Of a stretch of DNA of 64,000 nt, positions 43,969-52,161 are shown piece after piece. Origin of the DNA: CAIWHR01 sp963846855 (lineage in GTDB: Bacteria; Pseudomonadota; Gammaproteobacteria; Burkholderiales; Casimicrobiaceae); the NCBI GenBank assembly GCA_963846855.1, contig CAWJXK010000004.1, positions 372,001 to 436,000 on the forward strand, given 5' to 3'. Within the stretch, counting starts at the first letter, position 1. Each line of letters starts with the position of its first letter. Below the pieces are notes generated by a model. It saw only the letters and a program-made list of their open reading frames with translations. It did not search any database and was not told the origin of the DNA. A program made the translations under genes and the position numbers.

Positions 43969-44616
43969 ATGGCGGAAAGGAAACGTCCCCGCCGCACCCG
44001 CGAACGCATCCTCGAAACGAGCCTCGCGCTGTTCAACCGGGCGGGCGCGCCGAACGTCACGACGGCGGACATCGCCGACGAGATGAGCATCAGCCCGGGC
44101 AATCTCTACTACCATTTCGGCAACAAGGAGGAGATCGTCGGCGAGCTCTACGCCGCGCACGAGGCGCGCGTATTGCCGCTCTTCGCCGACCCGGGCGGCA
44201 GGGCGATCGGCGTCGAGGATGTGTGGCTGTGGCTGCACGTCCTGTTCGAGGAGATCGCGCGGCACCGCTTCCTCTACCGCGATCTCGACCTCATCGCGGC
44301 GCGCGATCCGAGGCTCGGCGCGCGCTTCGGCAAGCTCGTCCGGCAGGGCAGCGCCACCGTGATAGAGTTGTGCCGCGCGATGGTCGCAGCGGGCACGATG
44401 CATGCGAGCGAGCGCGAGATCGCGGCGCTCGCGCAAAACATCCTGCTCGTCGCCACCTACTGGCACTCGTTCGAGCGGGTGCGCCGTGCCGCGCGTGACG
44501 ACGCCAGCCCGCCCGACGCCGGACGCGCGGCGTATCAAGTGCTGACCCTGCTCGCGCCGTACCTTGTTGGCGACGCCCGAACGCTAATCGAGCGACTGGG
44601 AGAGGACTACCTTTGA
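43969..44616 (+). CDS. TetR-family transcriptional regulator
   Basis: 215 residues. N-terminal HTH TRERILETSLALFNRAGAPN then TTADIADEMSISPGNLYYHF, followed by GNKEEIVGELY; this is the pattern of TetR regulators with the TetR_C domain of lipid/fatty-acid clusters. The ligand is unknown. It lies 81 bases after the patatin and 13 bases before the next gene. No obvious palindromic operator is seen directly upstream. Confidence 0.85.
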   Translation: MAERKRPRRTRERILETSLALFNRAGAPNVTTADIADEMSISPGNLYYHFGNKEEIVGELYAAHEARVLPLFADPGGRAIGVEDVWLWLHVLFEEIARHRFLYRDLDLIAARDPRLGARFGKLVRQGSATVIELCRAMVAAGTMHASEREIAALAQNILLVATYWHSFERVRRAARDDASPPDAGRAAYQVLTLLAPYLVGDARTLIERLGEDYL

Positions 44617-44629
44617 GGAGAGGGGCGCC

Positions 44630-45406
44630 ATGGCGAAGAAATGGGCGAAGTTCCCGCATCCGGACAAGCGCTTCGCATACGACGCCGCCGGCCTGAAAAA
44701 GCATTGGCCGCGCCTGCATCGTGGCGACGGCGAGCCGTTCCCGAAAGACGCCGCGGTGCAGGAAGCCTGGCGCCATTTCCATTCCGGTGACTTCGCCGCG
44801 GCGGTCGAGGCAGGCGAGAGCGCCGGCGGGGCGGGCTTCAATGCCGCGGTCAAGGCGCAGGTCGTCTACGCGACCTACCTCGAGAAATCCGACAAGGCGA
44901 AGCTCGCGCTGCTCGAGGAAGCCGCAGGCTGGGCCGAGGCGCGCTGCGGTGCGGCGCCCAAGGACGCGAACGCGCACTACCTGCATGCCTTCGCGCTCGG
45001 CCGCTACAGCCAGGGCATCTCGGTCGCGAAGGCGCTGGCGCAGGGCCTCGGCGGTCACGTCAAGGAGGCGCTGCTCTCAGCCATCAAGCTCGACCCGAAG
45101 CACGCTGACGCGCATATCGCCTACGGCGCCTACCAGGCTGAAGTGATCGATAAGGTCGGCGGCATCGTCGCAGGCATGACCTATGGCGCGAAGAAGGACT
45201 CCGCGGTCGAGCATTTCGAGAAGGCGATCAGGCTCAATCCCGATTCCGCGATCGCGCGCATCGAGTACGCCAACGGGCTCATCATCCTGTTCGGCAAGAG
45301 CAGAATCGGCGAGGCCGAGAAGCTCTACCGGGAGGCGGCCGCCACGACTCCGGCGGACGCGATGGAGCGGCTCGACGTCGCGCGGGCGCAAGCCGAGCTC
45401 GACTGA
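44630..45406 (+). CDS. TPR-like helical-repeat protein
   Basis: 258 residues, starting MAKKWAKFPHPDKRFAYDAAG. Repeated helical pairs include EAWRHFHSGDFAAAVEAGES, EALLSAIKLDPKHADAHIAY and HFEKAIRLNPDSAIARIEYA, typical of TPR units. No signal peptide. GAGGAG precedes the ATG; co-transcribed with tetR. Recognised only as a conserved hypothetical scaffold-type protein. Confidence 0.75.
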   Translation: MAKKWAKFPHPDKRFAYDAAGLKKHWPRLHRGDGEPFPKDAAVQEAWRHFHSGDFAAAVEAGESAGGAGFNAAVKAQVVYATYLEKSDKAKLALLEEAAGWAEARCGAAPKDANAHYLHAFALGRYSQGISVAKALAQGLGGHVKEALLSAIKLDPKHADAHIAYGAYQAEVIDKVGGIVAGMTYGAKKDSAVEHFEKAIRLNPDSAIARIEYANGLIILFGKSRIGEAEKLYREAAATTPADAMERLDVARAQAELD

Positions 45407-45818
45407 TCGCGGGCCGTCGTCTCTGATACGGCGCCGCGCGAGCGGGATGGCGGCCAGAAATGAGCGCGCCTCTTCCCATTTCCGCTTCAATGCGGTAGGA
45501 ATACAGCTTACAGCGGCAGGCGCGCAGGGGGGGCCGGGTGCTGCATTGCGTGATGTCGGCGCCGCCTGACAAGGCATTGTGGATCGCCCCTACTTTGTTG
45601 CGTTGCCTGCGGAAGTAGGTTTGTCGTGTGGCATGCAATCATGGTGCGCGGCTGCTATGTGCGACATCGAACGGACCATGGCTGGCTGTGTCTTCTATTC
45701 TCGTGCCCGGATCCTGCCGCGCCGATCTGCTGGAGGAACGACGAATCAGGCAGTCATGATCTGAACTTTCCGGGTTGTTCGTTTTGGACGAACCCCGGCT
45801 GGGGAAAGGCGAAAGACC
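45407..45818. other. Intergenic region with a hairpin before the secreted repeat protein
   Basis: 412 bases, noticeably less GC-rich than the surroundings, with no supported gene. At 45770-45798 a hairpin can form: CCGGG-tt-GTTCGT, loop TTTGG, ACGAAC-CCCGG. It ends 20 bases before the TTG start and could influence translation. No known riboswitch pattern is recognised. Confidence 0.5.
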
Positions 45819-47072
45819 TTGAACGCCCGTACGCGACGCCGTTTCAAATTGTTTGTCCTGCTATGCCTCGGCGCAGGCCCGGCCGCGGCCCAGCTGAACG
45901 TGACGCTCACCTCAATGAGCTTCACGCCAGCGTTAATCGCCATGGGCGAAACCTCGACGCTGTCGATCACCTTCGGGAATGACACCGGCGCCACGATCAG
46001 CAACGTGACGTTCACCGATGCCCTCCCGGCGGCAGTGACTTCCAATGCCTTCGGGTCTTCGACGTTCAGCCCAGGGTGCGTGTTTCAGAGCAACGTCGCG
46101 CTCGACAGCATCACCGTCTACGGAAGCGTATCGGTCGCCGCACACAGTACATGCACGATAGAGACTCTCGTCAGCGCGAGCGCCTCGGGCCTGTATAGGA
46201 ACGGCGCGGCGAATATCACCCGCTGGAACGGAAATGCCCTCTCGCTTCCGGACTCGATGCTGATCGTCACCGGTGGGGCGAATTACCAGGGCCTGTGGTG
46301 GGTACCGAACGGCGCAGAATCCGGGTGGGGCCTCAATTTCGCGCATCACGGCGACCAGATCTACGCCACGTGGTACACCTACGATACGAGCGGCAAGGCG
46401 TGGTGGCTGTCGATGCTCGCGGGGCGCACAACGCCGACCGGCAACACCTACGCGGGGAAAATCTACATCGATGTCGGGCCATCCTTCAACAACTATACCG
46501 GGACGGCGTTGGCAATCCAGGTTGGCGACGGAACGCTGACGTTCTCGGATGCCGACAACGGCAGCTTCTCCTACGACGTCAACGGGGTCGTCCAGACGAA
46601 GCCGATCACGCGGTTCGACTTAGGCACGGGCCCGCAGCCAGTGTGCGTCTACAGCGCCGCCGGGCCGAACTTCACCCTGGCAACGAATTATCAGGACCTC
46701 TGGTGGGTGCCGAATGGTGCGGAGTCCGGCTGGGGGCTCAACCTCGCGCACCAGGGAAACAGCATCTACGCCACCTGGTACACATACGGCGTCGACGACC
46801 AGCCGCTATGGCTATCGGCGCTGGTCCAGTTCCAGGGCGGTAACGTCTACAGCGGGAAGGTCTACCAGAACTCGGGACCACGCTTCGACGTCTATGACAA
46901 GACCAAGGTGGCGGTGAATTCCGTGGGCAACGCGACGCTGTCGTTTTCCGACGGGAACCATGCGACCTTTGGATATAACGTGATGGTCGCGCCGTTTCCC
47001 GGGCCGATCATCCAGTCCAAGCCGATCACGCGCTTCCCATTCAGCGGCGGCGGCGCGACCATCTGCCAGTAG
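45819..47072 (+). CDS. Secreted protein with a DUF11-like domain and two tandem repeats
   Basis: 417 residues. A Sec signal (RRFKLFVLLCLGAGPAAAQ) is followed by a DUF11-like beta domain (~25-150, LSITFGNDTGATISNVTFTD). Then come two ~110-residue repeats at 155-266 and 290-406, each beginning NYQ-LWWVPNGAESGWGLN and containing IYATWYTY and ending KPITRF. The repeats occur in many exported betaproteobacterial proteins of unknown function. The start is TTG at 45819, supported only by the signal peptide position. Codon use looks less GC-biased than its neighbours, hinting at separate origin. Confidence 0.75.
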   Translation: MNARTRRRFKLFVLLCLGAGPAAAQLNVTLTSMSFTPALIAMGETSTLSITFGNDTGATISNVTFTDALPAAVTSNAFGSSTFSPGCVFQSNVALDSITVYGSVSVAAHSTCTIETLVSASASGLYRNGAANITRWNGNALSLPDSMLIVTGGANYQGLWWVPNGAESGWGLNFAHHGDQIYATWYTYDTSGKAWWLSMLAGRTTPTGNTYAGKIYIDVGPSFNNYTGTALAIQVGDGTLTFSDADNGSFSYDVNGVVQTKPITRFDLGTGPQPVCVYSAAGPNFTLATNYQDLWWVPNGAESGWGLNLAHQGNSIYATWYTYGVDDQPLWLSALVQFQGGNVYSGKVYQNSGPRFDVYDKTKVAVNSVGNATLSFSDGNHATFGYNVMVAPFPGPIIQSKPITRFPFSGGGATICQ

Positions 47073-47097
47073 CCCGACCACTGGCGACGCGGCGACG

Positions 47098-48564
47098 CTA
47101 CGCGGCGCGTGCGTGGCGCTCGACGACAGCGGCCGCAAGCGCGGGATCGAGATCGCCGTCCGGCCACGGGCAAAGCAGCGTCGTCAGCACGAGCTTCTCG
47201 AACTCGGGCAGGAAGCGCGCGATGATGCGTTCGGGATCCGGACAGAATCCGCGGTCGGTGATGAGCCCGAACTGGACGTGCCCGTCGTACGACAGGATCG
47301 ACACGCCCATCCCGATGTCGCCTGACTGCGGCACCCAGAACATGAAGCGCTCGATGCGCGCGCCGGCGAGGTAGAGCGGCGTCTGCGGGCCGGGCACGTT
47401 GGTCATCACGGCGCTCGCGTTGCGCGCCAGTACGGTGATGAGCTGCTCCTGCAGGAGCTTGGGGCCCGCTCCGGAGGCGGCGAGCAGGCCGAGAGTGAGC
47501 ACGGGCTGGAAGCTGCCCTTGAGCGCGCGCATGTTCGCCCGCACCGCGTAGAGGCGCTCCACAGGATTCTCGATGCCGATCGGCAGCTCGAGGAACACGA
47601 CGCCGAACTGGTTGCCAAGCTTGTAGGCTTTCTCGAGCGGCCGCAGGTTGACGGGCACGAGCGCCCGCATCATCACGCCGTCCGTCGCGTCGCCCTTTCC
47701 GACGAGGTATTCGCGCAGCGCGCCGGCGACGCACGAGAGCAGCACGTCGTTGACCGACGCCCCAAGCGCGCGTCCGACCGCCTTTACCTCATCGAGCGGA
47801 ATCGGCTCGGCCCAGGCGACCCGCTTGGCGACGCCCGGCGCGCCCTTGAAGCGCGTCGGCGAATCCTGGCCCATCATGGCGAGCTTGGCGATTTCCGCGG
47901 TGAGCGCGCCCCCCTGCTCCGCGAGCGCCAGCGCCTTGATCGGATCCACCCATATTTCGGTGCCCTTCTCGACCAGCGTCTTGCCAATGCCGAGCGCCAT
48001 CTGCAGCGCGTTGGCGAGCGGCGCGGTGAGGGCGCCGAGCGAATCGGTCGACGCGTCCGCGCGCTTGCGCTGCGGCGGCGGCGCCGGCAGCGCCGGCGGG
48101 CCGCCCGGCGCCGAGTCCGTCATCGACAGCATCACCTGAACCAGCGCGATGCCGTCGGCGTAACAATGATGGATGCGGATGACGAGCGCGCTGCCGCCGT
48201 CGTAGTTGTCGACGAGATGCCATTGCCAGCGCGGATGCGCGGGATCGAGCTCGGTGGCAGCGAGCCGGCTCACCAGCGCCTCCAGCTCGCGCTTTCCCGC
48301 GCGCCCCGGCAGGGAGACGCGGACCAGATGGTAATCGAGATCGAGCTTCTCGCCGCCTTCCCAGCTCGCGATCCCGAGCGAATCGACCGGCCGTTGGCGG
48401 AAGCGCGGAAAGCGCAGGAAACGCTTCAGGACGACGGTGCGCAGGCGCGCCATCCGGATCGGAGTGCCAAACGTCAGCACGCCGCAGATCATCATCAGAT
48501 TGGTTGGCCGGTCCATCCGCAGCCACGCGGTGTCGATCGCCGAAATCTTTTCGCGCTTTGCCAT
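47098..48564 (-). CDS. Wax ester synthase / acyl-CoA:diacylglycerol acyltransferase (WS/DGAT)
   Basis: Joins acyl-CoA to a fatty alcohol or diacylglycerol to make wax ester or triacylglycerol. 488 residues. Active-site HHCYADG (HHxxxDG), the SVNDVLLSCVAGALR block (ND motif) and MTNVPGPQTPLYLAG near the C-terminus are diagnostic. N-terminus AKREKISAIDTAWLRMDRP is typical. The ATG at 48564 is preferred over upstream in-frame starts. Convergent with the secreted repeat protein and divergent from ACBP. Confidence 0.93.
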   Translation of the reverse strand: MAKREKISAIDTAWLRMDRPTNLMMICGVLTFGTPIRMARLRTVVLKRFLRFPRFRQRPVDSLGIASWEGGEKLDLDYHLVRVSLPGRAGKRELEALVSRLAATELDPAHPRWQWHLVDNYDGGSALVIRIHHCYADGIALVQVMLSMTDSAPGGPPALPAPPPQRKRADASTDSLGALTAPLANALQMALGIGKTLVEKGTEIWVDPIKALALAEQGGALTAEIAKLAMMGQDSPTRFKGAPGVAKRVAWAEPIPLDEVKAVGRALGASVNDVLLSCVAGALREYLVGKGDATDGVMMRALVPVNLRPLEKAYKLGNQFGVVFLELPIGIENPVERLYAVRANMRALKGSFQPVLTLGLLAASGAGPKLLQEQLITVLARNASAVMTNVPGPQTPLYLAGARIERFMFWVPQSGDIGMGVSILSYDGHVQFGLITDRGFCPDPERIIARFLPEFEKLVLTTLLCPWPDGDLDPALAAAVVERHARAA

Positions 48565-48645
48565 CGGGGCTCTCGAGCGAGGGTCTCCGCCCGGCGCCGG
48601 AATTCGCATCCGGGCGCCCGCGGGCGCGCGCCGATTGCGCGCGTT

Positions 48646-48674
48646 TTGTGCTTCGCGCTAAAGTAGCATAGAAG
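48646..48674 (+). promoter_or_regulatory. Probable promoter of the ACBP gene
   Basis: TTGTGC (48646-48651), a 17-base spacer and TAGAAG (48669-48674), 35 bases before the ATG at 48710, with AGGAGG between. Reasonable sigma-70 match. Confidence 0.5.
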
Positions 48675-48709
48675 GCGGATGCCCGGAAAACGGACCAGGA
48701 GGACGAACG

Positions 48710-48985
48710 ATGGCCGCGCCGAAGAAGGACGATCTCAAGGCGAAGTTCGAAGCCGCCGCCGCGGCCGCGAAGCAGACGAAAAAGAAGCCCGACAACACGA
48801 CGCTGCTGAAGCTCTACTCGTATTACAAGCAGGCAGTCGAGGGGGACGTTACGGGCGAGCGCCCGGGCGGATTCGACTTCGTCGGCGGCGCCAAGCACGA
48901 CGCCTGGGCAAAGCTCAAGGGAATGAGCCGCGACGACGCGATGCAGAACTACGTGAAGCAGGTGGAAAAGCTCAACCGCGATTGA
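48710..48985 (+). CDS. Acyl-CoA-binding protein (ACBP)
   Basis: 91 residues. ACBP fold signature: DNTTLLKLYSYYKQAVEGDV, ERPGGFDFVGGAKHDAWAKL and KGMSRDDAMQNYV, with the acyl-CoA-binding Tyr and Lys residues kept. Binds long-chain acyl-CoA in the cytosol. AGGAGG is seven bases before the ATG. Divergent from WS/DGAT, whose substrate it would deliver (inference). ACBP is uncommon but known in bacteria. Confidence 0.93.
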   Translation: MAAPKKDDLKAKFEAAAAAAKQTKKKPDNTTLLKLYSYYKQAVEGDVTGERPGGFDFVGGAKHDAWAKLKGMSRDDAMQNYVKQVEKLNRD

Positions 48986-49014
48986 AGCGGGAGTGGCGAC
49001 CTCGCTGCCGAACG

Positions 49015-49038
49015 GCGGCGCTTCGCGCGAAGCGCCGC
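49015..49038. terminator. Hairpin between convergent ACBP and phasin 2
   Basis: Perfect 11-bp inverted repeat GCGGCGCTTCG / CGAAGCGCCGC between the ends of two convergent genes. It has no T-run, so intrinsic termination is uncertain. Confidence 0.4.
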
Positions 49039-49059
49039 GTCCGTATCACTTGCTCGTGT

Positions 49060-49581
49060 TCACTTGCTCGTGCGGCCGCGCGGCGCTTTCCGCGCGCTCG
49101 CCGGTTTCGCGGCCGCCTTCGTGCGCGGCTTGCGGGCGCCGCCCATCGCCGTTGCGCCCGACTGCTTCAGAAGCGCATTCACCGCCGCCGACAGCTCGTC
49201 GACGCGGGTGGCGAGCTTCTGCACGTCGTTCTGGGTGTAAACGCCTAGCTTCGACAGCGCCCGCTCGACTCGATCCTCGAACACCTTTTCGAGCTTGTCC
49301 CACGTTCCGCCGGCCATCTTCTGCATCTCCTTCGCCTTGGTCCGTGCGGCATCCTGTGCCGCGGCAGCCGTCTCGGCCGCCGCCTGCCGCGTCTTCTGCT
49401 CGATCTTCGTCCCCTGCAGGACGAGATTGTCGAACATCTTCATGCCTTCACGCTGCGCCTTGACGAACGCCCCGAGGCCGGCAAGCCAAATCTGATGCGA
49501 CGAATCGAGCACGGACTGAGACAGATCCCGCGCCCCGGGTGTCTCGCCGCGCCCCAGTTGCGCCTTGGCTTTCTTGAGCAT
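49060..49581 (-). CDS. Phasin family protein, second copy (PhaI/PhaF-like)
   Basis: 173 residues. Phasin motif DSSHQIWLAGLGAFVKAQREG near residue 25, a heptad-type coiled coil (DELSAAVNALLKQ) and a basic Ala/Lys/Pro tail (ARKPRTKAAAKPASARKAPR). The ATG at 49581 has GAGGAG upstream; the longer open frame is ignored. A direct duplication of TCACTTGCTCGTG spans its stop codon. Shares the TGATTGCTCTA promoter motif with phasin 1. Expected to coat lipid/PHA granules. Confidence 0.83.
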   Translation of the reverse strand: MLKKAKAQLGRGETPGARDLSQSVLDSSHQIWLAGLGAFVKAQREGMKMFDNLVLQGTKIEQKTRQAAAETAAAAQDAARTKAKEMQKMAGGTWDKLEKVFEDRVERALSKLGVYTQNDVQKLATRVDELSAAVNALLKQSGATAMGGARKPRTKAAAKPASARKAPRGRTSK

Positions 49582-49631
49582 CGTGCGTTCTCCTCGACTT
49601 TTTCGCGTGCGGCCCACAAGGCCAGATCGCA

Positions 49632-49659
49632 ATTCTAGGCCGACCGCCTAGAGCAATCA
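49632..49659 (-). promoter_or_regulatory. TGATTGCTCTA-N11-TAGAAT promoter motif (phasin 2)
   Basis: On the minus strand TGATTGCTCTA (49659-49649), 11 bases, then TAGAAT (49637-49632). The TCTA ends 68 bases before the phasin ATG, almost the same distance as for phasin 1 (69). Confidence 0.6.
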
Positions 49660-49729
49660 TACTAAACCCGGTGTTGGTGCCGCCGGGCAATGCGGCATCT
49701 AGCGAGGGCGCCGCGTCGATTCTGCGCCG

Positions 49730-49735
49730 TATAAT
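49730..49735 (+). promoter_or_regulatory. Possible -10 box for the FAR gene
   Basis: TATAAT at 49730-49735, 134 bases before the FAR ATG. No good -35 hexamer, so an activator or a longer element may be needed. Confidence 0.35.
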
Positions 49736-49869
49736 CGGCGTAACAATGCTCCGGCCCGAACGGCTCCGGCGAACGCCGTCCGCCGAAGCGCGCCGCAGCG
49801 CCCGCTGGAGCACCGCGCATCACCGTGCCACGACGGCAGCGCGCGATCATCATCTCAGGAGGGTTGGTC

Positions 49870-51858
49870 ATGGCGTACTTCGTCACCGGCGCGACCGGAT
49901 TCATCGGCCGCTTCCTCGTCGCGAACCTGCTGAAGCGCGGCGATCCCATTTACGTGCTGGTTCGCAAGCGCTCGGCGAAGAAGCTCACGGAGCTGCGCGA
50001 GAATTACTGGGGCGCCACCGAGGCGCAGGTGATCCCGGTGTTCGGCGACCTCGGCAAGGACAAGCTCGGCGTCGACGCCGGCGACCTGCGCAGGCTGCGC
50101 GGCAAGGTGAAGCATTTCTTCCATGTGGCCGCGGTCTACGACCTCACGGCGAGCGCCGAGGAACAGCAGCTCGCGAATGTCGAGGGCACGCGCAATGCCG
50201 TGCATTTCGCCGAGGCGATCGACGCCGGCTGCTTCCATCATGTGAGCTCGATCGCCGCGGCGGGACTCTACGACGGCGTCTTCCGCGAGGACATGTTCGA
50301 GGAGGCGGAGGACCTCGACCATCCGTACTTCAAGACCAAGCACGATTCCGAGCGTGTGGTGCGCAAGGAATGCAAGCGACCCTATCGCATCTACCGGCCC
50401 GGATTCGTCGTCGGACACTCGAAGACGGGATACATCGACAAGATCGACGGGCCCTACTATTTCTTCAAGTTCATCCAGAAGATGCGCAAGGCGCTGCCGC
50501 CGTGGATGCCGATGATCGGCGTCGAGGGCGGCCGCATCAACATCGTGCCGGTCGACTTCGTCGCCGACGCGCTCGACTATCTCGCGCACAAGCGCGGGCT
50601 CGACCGCAGGTGCTTCCACCTGACCGACCCCGCGCCGCACCGCATCGGCGAAGTGCTGAACATCATCGCCCGGGCCGCCCATGCGCCGCAGATGACGCTG
50701 CGCGTCAACGCGCGGATGTTCGGGTTCATTCCGGCGCCGATCCTCTACGGGATCGGATCGCTCGCGCCTGTGAAGCGGATGATCCGCGCCGTCCTCACTG
50801 ACGTTGGCGTTCCCAAGGACGTGTTCCAGTTCATCAACTGGCCGACGCGCTACGACAACCGCGAAACGACCAAGGCGCTCAAGGGATCGGGCATCGCGGT
50901 GCCGCATCTCGAGACGTACGCACCCAGATTGTGGGACTACTGGGAGCGCAACCTCGACCCGGACCTCTTCATCGACCGCACGCTCGCCGGGCGGGTCAAG
51001 GACAAGGTGGTGGTCGTCACCGGATCATCGTCGGGCATCGGCAAGGCGACGGCACTGAAGCTCGCCGAGGCCGGCGCAAAGGTAATCCTCGTCGCGCGTG
51101 GCGAGGAGAAGCTCGTCGAGACGAAGCAGGAGATCGAGAAGGCCGGCGGCCGTGCCTACATCTATACCGCGGACGTTTCCGACCTCGCCTCCTGCGACGC
51201 GCTGGTCGCGCGCGTGCTGAAGGACCATGGCGTCTGCGACTACCTCGTCAACAACGCGGGTCGCTCGATCCGCCGCGGCGTGATCAATTCGTTCGACCGG
51301 TTCCACGACTTCGAGCGGACGATGCAGCTCAATTATTTTGGTTCGCTGCGCCTCATCTTCGGCTTCCTGCCGAAGATGATCGAGCAGAAGCGCGGGCAGA
51401 TCATCAACATCTCGTCGATTGGCGTACTGTCGAACGCGCCCCGCTTCTCGGCCTACGTCGCGTCGAAATCAGCGCTCGATTCGTTCTCGGCCTGCGCAGC
51501 GTCGGAATTCCTCGACAAGGGGATCAGCTTCACGACGATCAACATGCCGCTGGTGCGCACGCCGATGATCGCGCCGACCAAGATGTACGAGAACGTGCCG
51601 ACGCTCTCACCCGAGCAGGCCGCGGATCTCGTCGTGGAGGCGATCGTCTACAAACCGGTGCGGATCGCGACGCGACTCGGCATTTTCGGCGCCGTTTGCC
51701 ACGCGGCCGCGCCGAAGCTCACGCAGATCCTGCTCAACACGGCATTCAACATGTTCCCGGACTCGGCGGCCGCGCAGGGGAAGAAGCCCGGCGAGCCGCA
51801 GCCGCTGACGGCCGAGCAGATGGCGTTCGCCCAGCTCACCCAGGGGATTCACTGGTAG
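49870..51858 (+). CDS. Fatty acyl-CoA reductase (alcohol-forming, Marinobacter Maqu_2220-like)
   Basis: 662 residues with two Rossmann domains. N-terminal reductase (~1-360): FVTGATGFIGRFLV, FHVAAVYDLTA, HHVSSIAAAGLYDG and the YFKTKHDSE (YxxxK) site. C-terminal short-chain dehydrogenase (~375-600): VTGSSSGIGKATA, LVNNAGRSIRRGV and YVASKSALDSFS. Architecture, length and motif wording closely resemble the Marinobacter enzyme that reduces acyl-CoA through aldehyde to fatty alcohol. AGGAGGG precedes the ATG at 49870. Supplies alcohol for WS/DGAT. Confidence 0.92.
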   Translation: MAYFVTGATGFIGRFLVANLLKRGDPIYVLVRKRSAKKLTELRENYWGATEAQVIPVFGDLGKDKLGVDAGDLRRLRGKVKHFFHVAAVYDLTASAEEQQLANVEGTRNAVHFAEAIDAGCFHHVSSIAAAGLYDGVFREDMFEEAEDLDHPYFKTKHDSERVVRKECKRPYRIYRPGFVVGHSKTGYIDKIDGPYYFFKFIQKMRKALPPWMPMIGVEGGRINIVPVDFVADALDYLAHKRGLDRRCFHLTDPAPHRIGEVLNIIARAAHAPQMTLRVNARMFGFIPAPILYGIGSLAPVKRMIRAVLTDVGVPKDVFQFINWPTRYDNRETTKALKGSGIAVPHLETYAPRLWDYWERNLDPDLFIDRTLAGRVKDKVVVVTGSSSGIGKATALKLAEAGAKVILVARGEEKLVETKQEIEKAGGRAYIYTADVSDLASCDALVARVLKDHGVCDYLVNNAGRSIRRGVINSFDRFHDFERTMQLNYFGSLRLIFGFLPKMIEQKRGQIINISSIGVLSNAPRFSAYVASKSALDSFSACAASEFLDKGISFTTINMPLVRTPMIAPTKMYENVPTLSPEQAADLVVEAIVYKPVRIATRLGIFGAVCHAAAPKLTQILLNTAFNMFPDSAAAQGKKPGEPQPLTAEQMAFAQLTQGIHW

Positions 51859-52161
51859 GACTTGCGGACGGGGAAGCAGGGGGAACGCGCGAGCGGCGAG
51901 CAGGGGCCCCGCGCACATTTCGCGCGGGGATGCGAGCAATCGCGAGCCGCGTTCGGAGGCCGACCGCTGGCCACCCGCACGCCAAGCGCGTGATGGAGGC
52001 CGAACCGCGCGCGGAGCGCGCGGGGATGCGGCCCGGAGCAAGGCCAGGCGGCCGACAACGCGACCTTCACTCCACAACGACGGTCGCGGAAGGCCGCGCG
52101 GCTCCAAAAGGTGAGCCACCACCCTGTATGACGGGTCGCGGAAGGCTGCGGCGCGCCGCAA
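51859..52161. other. FAR-lipase intergenic region
   Basis: 303 bases between convergent genes. It contains repeat copy 2 and its second hairpin module, and then a short direct repeat GGTCGCGGAAGGC (about 52083 and 52135). No gene supported. Confidence 0.6.
51874..51956 (+). repeat. Structured intergenic repeat, copy 2
   Basis: Begins 16 bases after the FAR stop; partner of 8547-8630. Shares CGCGCGAGCGGCGAGCAG. Hairpin CCCCGCGC (51907-51914) / GCGCGGGG (51922-51929) replaces CCCCGTGCC/GGCACGGGG of copy 1, so pairing is kept although bases changed. A second module with CCGCGCGC/GCGCGCGG and GGGGATGCG follows at about 52003-52032. Confidence 0.7.

Noticed and set aside
45407..45818. Riboswitch in the leader of the secreted repeat protein
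   Set aside because: Only one simple hairpin is visible; no conserved core of a known class recognised.
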